Shown one piece after another: positions 33,851 to 42,833 of a stretch of 64,000 nt of DNA. The DNA is from Cyanobium sp. CZS25K (GTDB taxonomy: Bacteria > Cyanobacteriota > Cyanobacteriia > PCC-6307 > Cyanobiaceae). The translations under genes were made by a program, and so were the position numbers. The notes under the pieces are model-generated. The model saw only the letters and a program-made list of their open reading frames with translations. It was not told the DNA's origin and ran no database searches. Numbering within the stretch: position 1 is the stretch's first letter; every line of letters starts with the position of its first letter. Location: positions 124,001 to 188,000 of the forward strand of contig JAUCZB010000002.1 in the NCBI GenBank assembly GCA_030373325.1, given 5' to 3'.

Positions 33851-34954
33851 TCAGGCCAGCAGGGCCACCTCGACGCACAGGCCGGGGCCGAAGGCCATGG
33901 CCAGGCAGGGGCCAGGGGCACCGCTGCGGCGCAGCCGCTCCAGGATGAACAGCAGGGTCGGCGACGACATGTTGCCGCAGTCCTTCAGCACCGATCGGGA
34001 GGGCTCGATCAGCAGCGGGTCGAGCCCCAGGGCCTCCGCCACCGCCGAGAGGATGCGGGGACCTCCCGGATGCACAGCCCAGGAGCCGATGGCAGCGAGC
34101 GTCAGATCAAGGCCGGCCAGCCACCCTTCCAGCCAGGGCCGCAGATGCGCCCCGATCAGGTCCGGAACCCGTGGCGACAGCCCCATGGCGAAGCCGTGGT
34201 CCTCGATGCTCCACGACATGGCATCAGCGCTGGCGGGCACCAGCAGGGAGCCGCTGGCGATCAGTCGCCGCAGCGCGGGAGTCGATGGCGCCTCTCCCCT
34301 GCACGCTGCACCGGAGGCCACCAGGGCGGCGGCACCGTCGGCGAACAGGGAATTGGACACGATCCGCTCGGCATCCCAGCCGTACTGCAGGTGAAGGCTG
34401 CAGAGTTCGACGGCACACAGGAGCACGCAGGCCTCCGGATCCGCGCCGGTGAATGCCGCGGCCACCCGCAGGCCGTTGAGGGCCCCGTGGCAGCCCATGA
34501 AGCCGACATGGGTCCGGGCCACATCGGCGGCCAGAGGCAGGGCGGCCATCAGGGCCAGATCGACCCCGGGCGCCTGGAAACCGGTGCAGGAGACCGTGAT
34601 CAGATGGGTGATCCGCTCGGGGGACCGCTGTGCCTGCTCCAGGGCCCCGCGCGCGGCCCGCAGGGCCAGGGGCGCCGCTTCCTGGGCGTAGCGCCGCATC
34701 CGCTCACCGGTGCCCGGGCTGGTGGGGCCGAAGAAGGTCTGATGGGTGCCGGAGTCCGTGCCGTTGGGTTTCAGCAGCACGCTGTGGCGTGTGCCGACCC
34801 CGGAGCGGCGATGCAGGGTCTCGAGGAGCCGCTTCTGGGACGGGGAAGGCACCTGGTTGGGCAGGGCCACCTCGGCGGCGATGGCGGCGGCATCGCCCTG
34901 GGCAATGCGATGGGGAGGCAGGGCCGTCCCCAGGCCGTGGATCGTCAGGGACAT
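33851..34954 (-). CDS. Type III polyketide synthase (chalcone/stilbene synthase family)
   Basis: A 367-residue homodimeric ketosynthase that condenses an acyl starter with malonyl-CoA. The catalytic triad is complete: Cys123 in VSCTGFQAPG, His295 in WAVHPGGPRI and Asn328 in DCGNMSSPT. It is closer to bacterial alkylresorcinol/alkylpyrone synthases than to plant chalcone synthase in tone (TRHSVLL, GCHGALNGLR). It is last of three overlapping genes: methyltransferase, FAD oxidoreductase (overlap 10 bases), synthase. From memory, type III PKS genes of picocyanobacteria including Cyanobium make alkylresorcinols of the hierridin type; that product is an inference here. Start is the ATG at 34954. 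Confidence 0.9.
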   Translation of the reverse strand: MSLTIHGLGTALPPHRIAQGDAAAIAAEVALPNQVPSPSQKRLLETLHRRSGVGTRHSVLLKPNGTDSGTHQTFFGPTSPGTGERMRRYAQEAAPLALRAARGALEQAQRSPERITHLITVSCTGFQAPGVDLALMAALPLAADVARTHVGFMGCHGALNGLRVAAAFTGADPEACVLLCAVELCSLHLQYGWDAERIVSNSLFADGAAALVASGAACRGEAPSTPALRRLIASGSLLVPASADAMSWSIEDHGFAMGLSPRVPDLIGAHLRPWLEGWLAGLDLTLAAIGSWAVHPGGPRILSAVAEALGLDPLLIEPSRSVLKDCGNMSSPTLLFILERLRRSGAPGPCLAMAFGPGLCVEVALLA

Positions 34955-36102
34955 GGCTCCGGGGTCAGCCGCTCCAGAGTTGCACCCCCAAGCTGCTGCA
35001 GGAGCGGCGCGGTCAGGAGCGGCCAGCGCTCGACCGCCATCAGGAGGCTGCGGCTCAGGCCAGGACGTCGCAGGGCAAAGGCCAGACCATGGCAGAAGCG
35101 CTGCCTGGACCCGATCAGACGCCCATGGCGGCGGGCCCATTCCCGTTCCAGTTCCTGGCTCCAGTCCCCTTGTCCGCGCAGCACCAGGGGCACCGCCGCC
35201 AGCGCCCCGACCATGGCCCAGCCCATGCCTTCGCCTGTGAACGGTTCCACGTAGCCGGCGGCATCGCCCAGCAGCAGCACCCGCTCGGCGGCAGGGGGTG
35301 TGCTCCGACAGGTGAGCGCCGGGGTGGCCCGCCAGGAGGCGCTGGCCGCCTGGGGGACGGGATCGAAACCGGCCTCGGCCAGCACCGCGGCGGCGGCGGC
35401 AGCCGGACCTCCAGCACCGATCAGGTGGGCCCGCTCGAAGGCCGCCGCCATGGTGAGATCCCCTGTTTCGTTGCGCACCAGCCCCACATAGCCGTGCCGG
35501 CCGATGGCCATGTGGATCGTTCCCCTCCCATAGCCGCTGGCCTCCCCGGCCTCCACCTGGCAGCCGGCGCCGACCCGGGCGCTGGGGCTGATCCGGGTCC
35601 GGATCGGGATGGCCGGGTCCAGCCCGGGGCTGCCCAGCCCGGTGGCCACCAGCACGACCCGGGCGCTGGTGATCTGGTGTTTGTCGCCGGAGCGCAGCAA
35701 CACGCGCCGGCCCCCGGGGCAGGGGCCATCCACGCTGGCCTCGGTGTGCAGGTGCAACACGGCACCGGCCGCGACAGCGGCCTCGCTCAGGGCCAGGTCG
35801 AGGCGAGCACGGGAGAGGGATTGGCCCAGCGGAAGGCCGAGCTCCAGGCGATGGCCCTGCAGACCGAGACGCAGCCGGGCGAGGGGAACACCGCCCAGGT
35901 CATCGACCAGGTGATCCAGGCCAGCCTCCCCCAACGCTCGGAGGGCGACGCCGTTGAGGCAGCTGCCGCAGACCTTCCAGCGAGGAAAGGCCCGCTTCTC
36001 CACCAGCAGCACCCTCAACCGGTGGCGGGACAGCTGGTGGGCGGCCAGGGCGCCGGCGGGTCCGGCCCCCAGCACGATCACGTCCCAGTCCGGTGGGCTC
36101 AT
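34945..36102 (-). CDS. FAD-dependent oxidoreductase (geranylgeranyl reductase/halogenase-like family)
   Basis: A 385-residue flavoprotein: dinucleotide motif VIVLGAGPAGALAAHQL at residues 7-23, CGSCLNGVALRALG (about 48-61, the PxxxxCG-type active region of GGR-like enzymes) and the second FAD motif VLLLGDAAGYVEPFTGEGMGWAM. Members reduce isoprenoid chains, hydroxylate or halogenate aromatic rings. The tryptophan-halogenase WxWxIP motif is not seen. It sits between a methyltransferase (4-base overlap) and a type III PKS (10-base overlap), so it most likely modifies the polyketide, perhaps by oxidative decarboxylation or ring hydroxylation. That role is inference. Confidence 0.85.
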   Translation of the reverse strand: MSPPDWDVIVLGAGPAGALAAHQLSRHRLRVLLVEKRAFPRWKVCGSCLNGVALRALGEAGLDHLVDDLGGVPLARLRLGLQGHRLELGLPLGQSLSRARLDLALSEAAVAAGAVLHLHTEASVDGPCPGGRRVLLRSGDKHQITSARVVLVATGLGSPGLDPAIPIRTRISPSARVGAGCQVEAGEASGYGRGTIHMAIGRHGYVGLVRNETGDLTMAAAFERAHLIGAGGPAAAAAAVLAEAGFDPVPQAASASWRATPALTCRSTPPAAERVLLLGDAAGYVEPFTGEGMGWAMVGALAAVPLVLRGQGDWSQELEREWARRHGRLIGSRQRFCHGLAFALRRPGLSRSLLMAVERWPLLTAPLLQQLGGATLERLTPEPCP

Positions 36103-36833
36103 CGAGCCGGTGGCGGACCAGCGGGACGGCGCCAGCAGAGCAGATAGCGCTCGGGCCAGCTGCGCCGGACGCTGGCGCCCTCGAGGCCTGCCCGGTTCGC
36201 CAGGGCCCGCACCTCCGGCAGCTGGAAGGCCCCCTGCACCGAGACGGGGCCATCGAAATGGACGATCGGCGAGCGGCTCAGCAGGCGGCAACCCACCCAG
36301 GCCAGCCCGTAGCCCAGGGGACTGCGGATCAGGTCGTTGACCAACACCAGGCTGCGACTGGCCCGACCCATCCGGCGGAGCAGATCCACGGCCGCGTCGT
36401 CCTCCAGATGATGCAGGAAGAGGGAACAGAGGATCACGTCGTAGCCGTCAGGCAGGGGATCCTTCAGGGCATCGGCCTGGAAGAAGGTGGCTTGGAGATC
36501 CCGCTCCGCAGCGCGGCGGGCCGCGATGGCCACCGCCTGGGGGCTGAGGTCGCAGCCGTCGACACGCACAGGCAGCCCTTCGCGGCGGGCCCGTTCCGCC
36601 AGGGCGATCGTGTTGTCCCCACCACCGCAGGCCAGGTCAAGAACCCGCAGGCTGCGGCCCGGCCGCTCCCGGGCCAGGGAACGAATCGGGGCGAACAGGG
36701 AACCCACGGCTCCGCTGATGCCGTTGATCCTCCGCAGACCTTCCAGGGCCTGGGCATGGGCAGCGGCATCGATACCGGGCTCGTCCATCCACTCGGGCTG
36801 ACGTTGCCGTTCGGCCAGTGACTGCAAAATCAT
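36099..36833 (-). CDS. SAM-dependent class I methyltransferase
   Basis: A 244-residue methyltransferase with the SAM motif I VLDLACGGGDNTIALAERA (about 64-82), motif II region GCDLSPQAVAIAARRA, and post-motifs YDVILCSLFLHHLEDD (about 130-145) and LVLVNDLIRSPLGY. This resembles UbiE/Methyltransf_11-type O- or C-methylases. It is first in the three-gene cassette with the FAD oxidoreductase and type III PKS (4-base overlap), so it probably methylates a polyketide phenol. The ATG at 36833 is used; a TTG one codon earlier is possible. About 300 bases without a firm gene lie upstream. Confidence 0.85.
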   Translation of the reverse strand: MILQSLAERQRQPEWMDEPGIDAAAHAQALEGLRRINGISGAVGSLFAPIRSLARERPGRSLRVLDLACGGGDNTIALAERARREGLPVRVDGCDLSPQAVAIAARRAAERDLQATFFQADALKDPLPDGYDVILCSLFLHHLEDDAAVDLLRRMGRASRSLVLVNDLIRSPLGYGLAWVGCRLLSRSPIVHFDGPVSVQGAFQLPEVRALANRAGLEGASVRRSWPERYLLCWRRPAGPPPAR

Positions 36834-37137
36834 CAAGGCAGGACGCGAAGGCTTTGGCTGGCGCCGTCAACAAAAGGGCAGAAGCGGGCGGCAACGCGCT
36901 CAGCAGACCCTAAGTCGTTCGACGGAACGCCGTGGAGGATTCCGCCGCGGGGCGTGGGCCAGTGACGCGGGCGCCACCATGGAACACCGGGTGATGAAGA
37001 AGGTATGGCAGACCTTCTGCCGTGAGGCTTCATTTGTCGACTTCATGGAAAGATTAGTGGCGATGAGATAATCGATCATCTGGTAGTCTGATGGTCTGGG
37101 CAATTCGCCATTTCTGGTGTCATAACTGGTGTCGTCA
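36834..37137. other. Intergenic region, visibly less GC-rich in its second half
   Basis: About 300 bases between the divergent methyltransferase and CNNM-type genes. The first 140 bases are GC-rich and featureless. From about 36990 the composition drops (ATTAGTGG, GATAAT at 37067-37072, CATAACTGG). GATAAT resembles a -10 element but no matching -35 lies 16-18 bases upstream. A 30-codon ORF (36979-37071) is the only coding candidate, and no RNA gene is recognisable. Confidence 0.5.
36979..37071 (+). other. Possible 30-residue ORF upstream of the CNNM-type gene
   Basis: ATG at 36979 to TAA at 37071: begins MEHRVMKKVWQTFCREASF and ends ERLVAMR. It is amphipathic and basic, in the lower-GC stretch, and has no clear ribosome site. 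It could be a leader peptide, a relic of a lost gene, or chance. I report it only because it is the sole open frame of any note there. Confidence 0.18.
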
Positions 37138-38457
37138 ATGGTTCTCGAAGGTCTGCTGATTCTGTTTTTAGTTCTCATCAATGGCATCTTTTCCGCTGCG
37201 GAGCTGGCGATGATGTCATCCCGCAAACTGCGGCTGGAGCACCTGGCGAATTCCGGGGATGCCAAGGCGGCTGTCGCCCTGAAGTTGATCCGTTCTCCCA
37301 ATGACTTTCTATCAACGGTGCAGATCGGCATCACGATGATCGGCATTCTCAGTGGCGCGCTCGGTGGAGCCACGGTCGCCCGTTCCCTTCAAGCCAGCAT
37401 CGAAGTGCTGCCCCTGCTGCGCCCCTGGGCCCAACCCATCGCTCTGGGGATCGTGGTCACGACCATCACCTATCTCTCCCTGGTGATGGGTGAACTGGTG
37501 CCGAAACGGATTGCCCTCAGTGCCCCGGAGCGGATGGCCTGCCTCCTGGCACCGGCGATGCGGACCCTCTCGCGCTGGATAGCCCCCCTGGCCCATCTGC
37601 TCGGTTCCTCCACCGATGCCCTGCTCGCCCTGATGGGCATCGGAGAGAGCCGTGAGCCTGAGATCACCGAAGAGGAGATCAAGGCGCTGCTGCGCAGGGG
37701 AACGGAATCAGGCCTGTTCGAGGAGGCGGAGCACGCCATGGTGGAGCGTGTGTTTCGCCTGGCCGACCGGCCCGTCAAGGCGATCATGACGCCGCGGACC
37801 GAAATCTGCTGGCTGGATCTCTCCGAATCCCCGCAGACCCATCTCGACAGCGTGATGAACCTGAACCACTCCCTCTTTCCCGTGGCACGGGGCAGCCTGG
37901 ACGAGTGTGTGGGTGTGATCCGGGGCCGCACCTATCTGGCCGCCCAGCTCTCCGGAGGGCCCAGGGAGGTGGAGGCCTTCCTTCAACCGCCGCTGTATGT
38001 GGGCGAGAGCACCAGGGCCCTGAAGCTGATTGAGCAGTTCAGAACCACCGGGGTCCACATCGCCCTGGTCACCGATGAATTCGGTGGCGTCGAAGGACTG
38101 GTGACCCTCAACGACATGATGGAGGCGATCGTCGGGGACCTTTCTTCCGCCAGGGACAGAGAAGACCCCATGATCATTGTGCGGCAGGATGGATCCTGGC
38201 TGCTCGATGGCGCCCTCGACATCGCCGACTTCAAGGATCTGGTGTTGAAGGGGCGGCTGCCGGAGGAGGTGCGAGGGGGCTATCAGACCCTGGGTGGATT
38301 CGTGATGCACTATCTCGAACACATCCCCCGCGCCGGAGAAAGTTTCGAATGGGAGGATCTACGTGTTGAGGTTGTCGATATGGATGGCAACCGGGTCGAC
38401 AAGCTGCTGGTGAGCCGAATCGACGCGGGTTCAGGCCAGCCCCAGGGGCCGGCCTGA
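37138..38457 (+). CDS. CNNM/CorC-type (DUF21-CBS-CorC_HlyC) membrane protein
   Basis: A 439-residue protein of the hemolysin/CorB-CNNM family, linked to magnesium or other ion export. It has three parts. First is a DUF21 domain with four hydrophobic segments (about 1-180, including INGIFSAAELAMMSSRKLRLE and VMGELVPKRIAL, the latter typical of the family). Then comes a CBS pair (EEAEHAMVERVFRLADRPVKAIMTPRTEICWLDL to EFGGVEGLVTLNDMMEAIVGDL), and then a C-terminal CorC_HlyC domain (DGSWLLDGALDIADFKDL onward). The ATG at 37138 is preferred; a GTG three codons earlier is also possible. chlP converges on it with 13 bases between stops. Confidence 0.9.
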   Translation: MVLEGLLILFLVLINGIFSAAELAMMSSRKLRLEHLANSGDAKAAVALKLIRSPNDFLSTVQIGITMIGILSGALGGATVARSLQASIEVLPLLRPWAQPIALGIVVTTITYLSLVMGELVPKRIALSAPERMACLLAPAMRTLSRWIAPLAHLLGSSTDALLALMGIGESREPEITEEEIKALLRRGTESGLFEEAEHAMVERVFRLADRPVKAIMTPRTEICWLDLSESPQTHLDSVMNLNHSLFPVARGSLDECVGVIRGRTYLAAQLSGGPREVEAFLQPPLYVGESTRALKLIEQFRTTGVHIALVTDEFGGVEGLVTLNDMMEAIVGDLSSARDREDPMIIVRQDGSWLLDGALDIADFKDLVLKGRLPEEVRGGYQTLGGFVMHYLEHIPRAGESFEWEDLRVEVVDMDGNRVDKLLVSRIDAGSGQPQGPA

Positions 38458-38470
38458 GCGCTCCACTCCA

Positions 38471-39862
38471 TCACTTGGCCATCAGCACAGGCTCCTTCAC
38501 GGAACCGGTATCGGCGTCCGGATCCGCAGCCGGCGTGGCGGCGTGAACGCCGGCAGGCTTCATCGCCGACCTCGGCTCGGCGGCCTGCAGGATGGCCTCC
38601 GCTTCCTCGGCCGATCGCACGGCGCTGGGGACCGGTTTGTAGCCGGCCGGGGCGAGGGCCTGGCCCCGCAGCACGGCACCAAGGGTGAGCACGGTCAGCT
38701 TGAGCTGCTGCCAGGGGTTCATCGCCACCACCCGTTTGTAGAGGTAGCTGTCGAAGGTGAGGCGCTGCACGTCCTTGTCGTCGCACATCTCGACGAACGC
38801 CTCGCGGGCGGCATCGTTGCTGTAGAAGATGTTCTGGAGCAGTTCCAGCACCTTGTAGGTGGCGCCGTACTTGCGGTCCCACTTGCGGATGTAGACCTTG
38901 AGATCCTTCTCCGTGGGAATGCGGTTGCCGGAGTCGCTGGCGGCGACGATTTCCTCGGCACACATCCGGCCGCTCTTGGCGGCGAAATAAATGCCCTCAC
39001 CGGAGCTCTTGGTGACGTAACCGGCCGCGTCCCCCACCAGGGCCATACGGCCCACCACCCGCCTGGGACGGGGATGCTCGGGAATCGGATGGGCTTCCAC
39101 CTTGATCACCTCGCCGCGCAGCAGCCGGCGGCTGGCCCGGGCGCGAATGCCCTTCTGGAGCCCCTTGATCAGGGACTGGTTGGCCTGCATGGTGCCGGTA
39201 CCCACCGCCACGTGGTCGTACTTGGGGAAGACCCAGGCATAGAAATCAGGCGACACATCCGTGCCGACGTACATCTCCGCCAGATCCTCGTAGTAGGCCA
39301 TCTCCTCGGCCGGGAGGCGGATGCGCTCCTGGAAGGCGATCGCCACGTTGTAATCGCCGGCATCCATGGCCTTGGCCACCCGGCTGTTGGCGCCGTCGGC
39401 GCCGACGATCAGATCCACCTCAAGGGTCTTGAGTTCACCGGTGGGGCCACCGGAGGAGTAGTCGGCGTAGTGCAGGGTGTACGGGCCCTGGCGCTGGTTG
39501 CCGGTGTCGATGCTCTGCACCAGCCCGTTGACCAGGTGGGCGCCGAGCTCGGCGGCCCGGTTGCGCAGGAACCCGTCGAGCACTTCCCTACGGCACATGC
39601 CGATGTACTCGTTGCTGTTCTCCAGGTGGATGTCCACCTCCCTGTTGGAGGGAGAGATCATCCGCATGTTCCGCACCTTGCGGTCGATGATCGATTCCGG
39701 CAGGTCGAACTCCTCCACCATGCAGAGGGGGATCGCACCTCCACAGGGCTTGGCGTTGTCGAGCTTGCGCTCGAACAGCCAGGTCTGGATGCCGGCCTTG
39801 GCGAGAACTTCCGCAGCACAGGAACCGCTGGGGCCGCCGCCCACGACTGCCACTCGCAACAT
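38471..39862 (-). CDS. chlP: Geranylgeranyl diphosphate/chlorophyll reductase
   Basis: ChlP reduces the geranylgeranyl chain to phytyl for chlorophyll and tocopherol. The 463-residue flavoprotein starts MLRVAVVGGGPSGSCAAEVL (FAD motif). It continues with KPCGGAIPLCMVEEFDLPE (about 38-56), GMCRREVLDGFLR, VGADGANSRVAKAMDAGDYN, FYAWVFPKYDHVAVGTGT and LVGDAAGYVTKSSGEGIYFAAKSGR. The C-terminus adds a poorly conserved Ala/Pro tail (about 425-463). The start is the ATG at 39862; an upstream in-frame ATG (39952) would add 30 unrelated residues. It sits alone, divergent from the VanY-like gene. Confidence 0.95.
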   Translation of the reverse strand: MLRVAVVGGGPSGSCAAEVLAKAGIQTWLFERKLDNAKPCGGAIPLCMVEEFDLPESIIDRKVRNMRMISPSNREVDIHLENSNEYIGMCRREVLDGFLRNRAAELGAHLVNGLVQSIDTGNQRQGPYTLHYADYSSGGPTGELKTLEVDLIVGADGANSRVAKAMDAGDYNVAIAFQERIRLPAEEMAYYEDLAEMYVGTDVSPDFYAWVFPKYDHVAVGTGTMQANQSLIKGLQKGIRARASRRLLRGEVIKVEAHPIPEHPRPRRVVGRMALVGDAAGYVTKSSGEGIYFAAKSGRMCAEEIVAASDSGNRIPTEKDLKVYIRKWDRKYGATYKVLELLQNIFYSNDAAREAFVEMCDDKDVQRLTFDSYLYKRVVAMNPWQQLKLTVLTLGAVLRGQALAPAGYKPVPSAVRSAEEAEAILQAAEPRSAMKPAGVHAATPAADPDADTGSVKEPVLMAK

Positions 39863-40023
39863 CTTGAAACCTGCTCCGCCATTGGGATGTTGGGTGGAAG
39901 CTAACACCGCCGTGCGGGCAACCGCCCTGCCGAGAAACCACTGAAATGACACCCCACCTAAGATCAGCGCCGGCTAGCAGTTGAGGGATTGACCGCCCAA
40001 CGCCTCGGTGATGCCCTCCGGTG

Positions 40024-40737
40024 ATGCCCCTCGCTGACGACATTCCGCTGGCCAGGCGCACCACGCCCCGCCCCCGCCGGCAGGCCTCCCTTCCCAGGCG
40101 CCTGGCCCAGGTGCTGCTCACCAGCGTCCTGCTGGCCGGCGGGGGGGTGCTGCTGCTGGTCGGGCCCCTGCGCCGCTGGATCACACCCCCTCCCGTGGCG
40201 GGCCTGGAGGCCCGACTCGACCAGGACGGGCGGCTGCTCGGCCACTTCCCCTACCCCGAGGCGACACCCGAGGAACTGGTCACCTTCGCCCCTGGCCTGC
40301 GCCTGAGGCCGGAAGCGGCCCGTTCGCTTGAGGCCATGCGGGCTGCCGCCGATGCCGACGGCATCTCCCTCACCGTCCTCAGCGCCTACCGCAGCGTTGA
40401 TCTGCAGAAGCAACTGTTCTTTGATGTCAAGGCCGAGCGCAATCAGACCTCCGCCGACCGGGCCCGGGTCAGTGCCCCGCCCGGCTTCTCCGAACACAGC
40501 ACCGGCTTCGCGGTGGATCTCGGCGACGGACGACTGCCGGCCACCAACCTCAGCGAGAGCTTCGAGGTCACCGAGGCCTATCGCTGGCTGAATCGCCACG
40601 CCGCCCGCTTCCATTTCGTGCGTTCCTTTCCGAAGGGCAACCCCCAGGGCGTCAGCTACGAGCCCTGGCACTGGCGCTTCGAAGGATCCACCCAGGCCCT
40701 GGAGATGTTCGAGCCCGCCCAGCGGCTCGCCCGCTGA
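40024..40737 (+). CDS. VanY-like D-alanyl-D-alanine carboxypeptidase (M15B), membrane-anchored
   Basis: A 237-residue protein: a basic N-terminus (about 10-27), one hydrophobic helix (about 29-47) that acts as anchor or uncleaved signal, then an M15B carboxypeptidase domain. Motifs are LSAYRSVDLQKQLF (substrate Arg), the zinc motif SEHSTGFAVDLGD (about 156-168) and EPWHWRF (about 213-219, catalytic His). It would trim D-Ala from peptidoglycan stem peptides in the periplasm. A GTG directly before the ATG is an alternative start. No van regulatory genes are nearby. typA follows after 287 bases. Confidence 0.87.
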   Translation: MPLADDIPLARRTTPRPRRQASLPRRLAQVLLTSVLLAGGGVLLLVGPLRRWITPPPVAGLEARLDQDGRLLGHFPYPEATPEELVTFAPGLRLRPEAARSLEAMRAAADADGISLTVLSAYRSVDLQKQLFFDVKAERNQTSADRARVSAPPGFSEHSTGFAVDLGDGRLPATNLSESFEVTEAYRWLNRHAARFHFVRSFPKGNPQGVSYEPWHWRFEGSTQALEMFEPAQRLAR

Positions 40738-40842
40738 TCCGGAAGGTTCGGTGACCCGCCGCCGCAGCTGACGGTGTGAGTGGGGGTGGGAGTAGGATCA
40801 AGATTCGCTTCAACGTTCGCCATCTGTCCAATCGGGCCGGCG

Positions 40843-40870
40843 CGTCAGGGTTTCATCGAAAACCCTGACG
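40843..40870. promoter_or_regulatory. Perfect 11-bp inverted repeat upstream of typA
   Basis: CGTCAGGGTTT (40843-40853) and AAACCCTGACG (40860-40870) form a perfect 11-bp stem over the loop CATCGA; a further half-copy GCGTCAG follows at 40873-40879. It lies about 155 bases before the typA ATG and 105 after the VanY-like stop. There is no T-run on the plus strand after it, so it is more likely an operator or a 5'-leader hairpin than a terminator. No regulator can be named. Confidence 0.55.
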
Positions 40871-41024
40871 AAGCGTCAGAGCGCTGGTTGGCCCCATCTC
40901 CGTGGCCCGTTGGCAGCGACATGCCTTCTTCGTCTCGCCATCAACGCCTCGTTTCCCTGGAAACGACCACCGTCGATTCGATTCCGTCGAACCCTTTCCC
41001 CTTACATCGCAGGACGACATCCCC

Positions 41025-42833
41025 ATGAGCGGCGACATCAAAGGCGCCCCGATACGCAATATCGCGATCATTGCCCACGTCGACCACGGCAAGACCACCC
41101 TGGTGGATGCCCTGCTCGAGCAGTCCGGCATCTTCCGCGAAGGTGAGGCGGTGCCAACGTGTGTGCTCGATTCCAACGATCTGGAGCGGGAAAGGGGGAT
41201 CACGATCCTCTCCAAGAACACCGCCGTGGATTACAACGGCATTCGCATCAACATCGTCGACACCCCCGGTCACTCCGATTTCGGTGGTGAGGTGGAGCGG
41301 GTGCTCGGCATGGTCGATGGCTGTCTGCTGATCGTGGATGCCAATGAAGGCCCCATGCCCCAGACCCGCTTCGTGCTCAAGAAGGCGCTGGAAAAGGGCC
41401 TGAGGCCGATTGTCTTCGTCAACAAGATCGACCGGGCCCGTGTGGATCCCGAGCAGGCGGTCGACAAGGTGCTGGATCTGTTCCTGGAGCTTGGTGCCGA
41501 CGACGACCAGTGCGATTTCACCTATCTCTTCGGCAGCGGCATGGCCGGCTACGCCAAGCCCGACATGGCCACCGAGAGCGACACCATGAAGCCGCTCTTC
41601 GATGCCATTCTCCGGCATGTGCCGCCGCCGGTGGGTGATCCCACCAAGCCCCTGCAGCTGCAGGTCACCACCCTCGACTACTCCGATTTCCTCGGCCGGA
41701 TCATGATCGGCCGGGTGCACAACGGCACCATCGTCGGTGGCCAGAGCGTCGCCCTGCTTCGTGACGACGGCAGCATCAAGCGCGGCCGGATCAGCAAGCT
41801 GCTGGGCTTCCAGGGGCTGCAGCGGGTGGAGATCCCCGAAGCCCGGGCCGGAGATCTGGTGGCCGTGGCCGGTTTCGATGAGGTCAACATCGGCGAGACG
41901 ATCGCCTGTCCCGATCACCCCGAGGCCCTGCCGCTGATCAAGGTGGACGAACCCACCCTGCAGATGACCTTCGTCGTCAACGACTCGCCGTTCGCCGGCA
42001 AGGAGGGAAAATTCGTCACCAGCCGTCAGCTGCGGGATCGCCTGCAGCGGGAACTGCTCACCAACGTGGCCCTGCGGGTGGAGGACACCGACTCCCCCGA
42101 CCGCTTCTCCGTCTGTGGACGGGGCGAGCTGCACCTCGGCATCCTGATCGAGACGATGCGCCGCGAGGGCTTTGAGTTCCAGGTGTCCCAGCCCCAGGTG
42201 ATCTTCCGCACCATCGACGGCACGCCCCACGAGCCGTTCGAGACCCTGGTGATGGATGTGCCCGAGGAGGCGGTGGGCAGCTGCATCGAAAAACTGGGCA
42301 TGCGCAAGGGCGAAATGCAGAACATGGAGGCCACCAGCGATGGGCGCACCCAGCTGGAGTTCGTGGTGCCGTCCCGGGGCCTGATCGGCTTCCGCGGCGA
42401 GTTCATCCGCGCCAGCCGCGGTGAAGGCATCATGAGCCACTCCTTCCTCGATTACCGGCCCATGCAGGGGGACTTCGACGCCCGCCGCAACGGCGTGCTG
42501 ATTGCCTTTGAGGAAGGCACCGCCACCTTCTATGCCCTCAAGGGCGCCGAAGATCGCGGCCAGTTCTTCATCACCCCCGGCACCAAGGTCTACAAGGGGA
42601 TGATCGTCGGCGAGCACAACCGTCCGCCCGATCTGGAACTCAACGTCTGCAAGGCCAAGCAGGTCACCAACATCCGCTCAGCCGGTGCCGAAGTTCTCGA
42701 CACCCTGCAGTCCCCTATCCAGATGACGCTGGAACGGGCCCTGGAGTACATCGGCCCTGACGAGATGCTCGAGGTCACACCCGAGTCGATCCGGCTGCGC
42801 AAGATGCCGGTGAAGAAACCCGCCAAGCGTTGA
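41025..42833 (+). CDS. typA: Ribosome-binding GTPase TypA/BipA
   Basis: BipA is an EF-G-like translational GTPase used in ribosome assembly and stress. The 602-residue product has G1 [10 protein letters not shown]2/Switch I with RERGITI, G3 [17 protein letters not shown]4 NKID, then domains II-III and V, and the BipA-specific C-terminal domain ([15 protein letters not shown], then VNKPP-like CTD with [17 protein letters not shown]). It starts at the ATG 41025 ([15 protein letters not shown]). A long upstream leader contains an 11-bp inverted repeat. The next gene starts at TTG in a 4-base overlap. Confidence 0.96.
   Translation: MSGDIKGAPIRNIAIIAHVDHGKTTLVDALLEQSGIFREGEAVPTCVLDSNDLERERGITILSKNTAVDYNGIRINIVDTPGHSDFGGEVERVLGMVDGCLLIVDANEGPMPQTRFVLKKALEKGLRPIVFVNKIDRARVDPEQAVDKVLDLFLELGADDDQCDFTYLFGSGMAGYAKPDMATESDTMKPLFDAILRHVPPPVGDPTKPLQLQVTTLDYSDFLGRIMIGRVHNGTIVGGQSVALLRDDGSIKRGRISKLLGFQGLQRVEIPEARAGDLVAVAGFDEVNIGETIACPDHPEALPLIKVDEPTLQMTFVVNDSPFAGKEGKFVTSRQLRDRLQRELLTNVALRVEDTDSPDRFSVCGRGELHLGILIETMRREGFEFQVSQPQVIFRTIDGTPHEPFETLVMDVPEEAVGSCIEKLGMRKGEMQNMEATSDGRTQLEFVVPSRGLIGFRGEFIRASRGEGIMSHSFLDYRPMQGDFDARRNGVLIAFEEGTATFYALKGAEDRGQFFITPGTKVYKGMIVGEHNRPPDLELNVCKAKQVTNIRSAGAEVLDTLQSPIQMTLERALEYIGPDEMLEVTPESIRLRKMPVKKPAKR

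Noticed and set aside
40941..42617. 558-codon minus-strand frame opposite typA
   Set aside because: Antisense to an unmistakable BipA gene; composition is that of a shadow frame.
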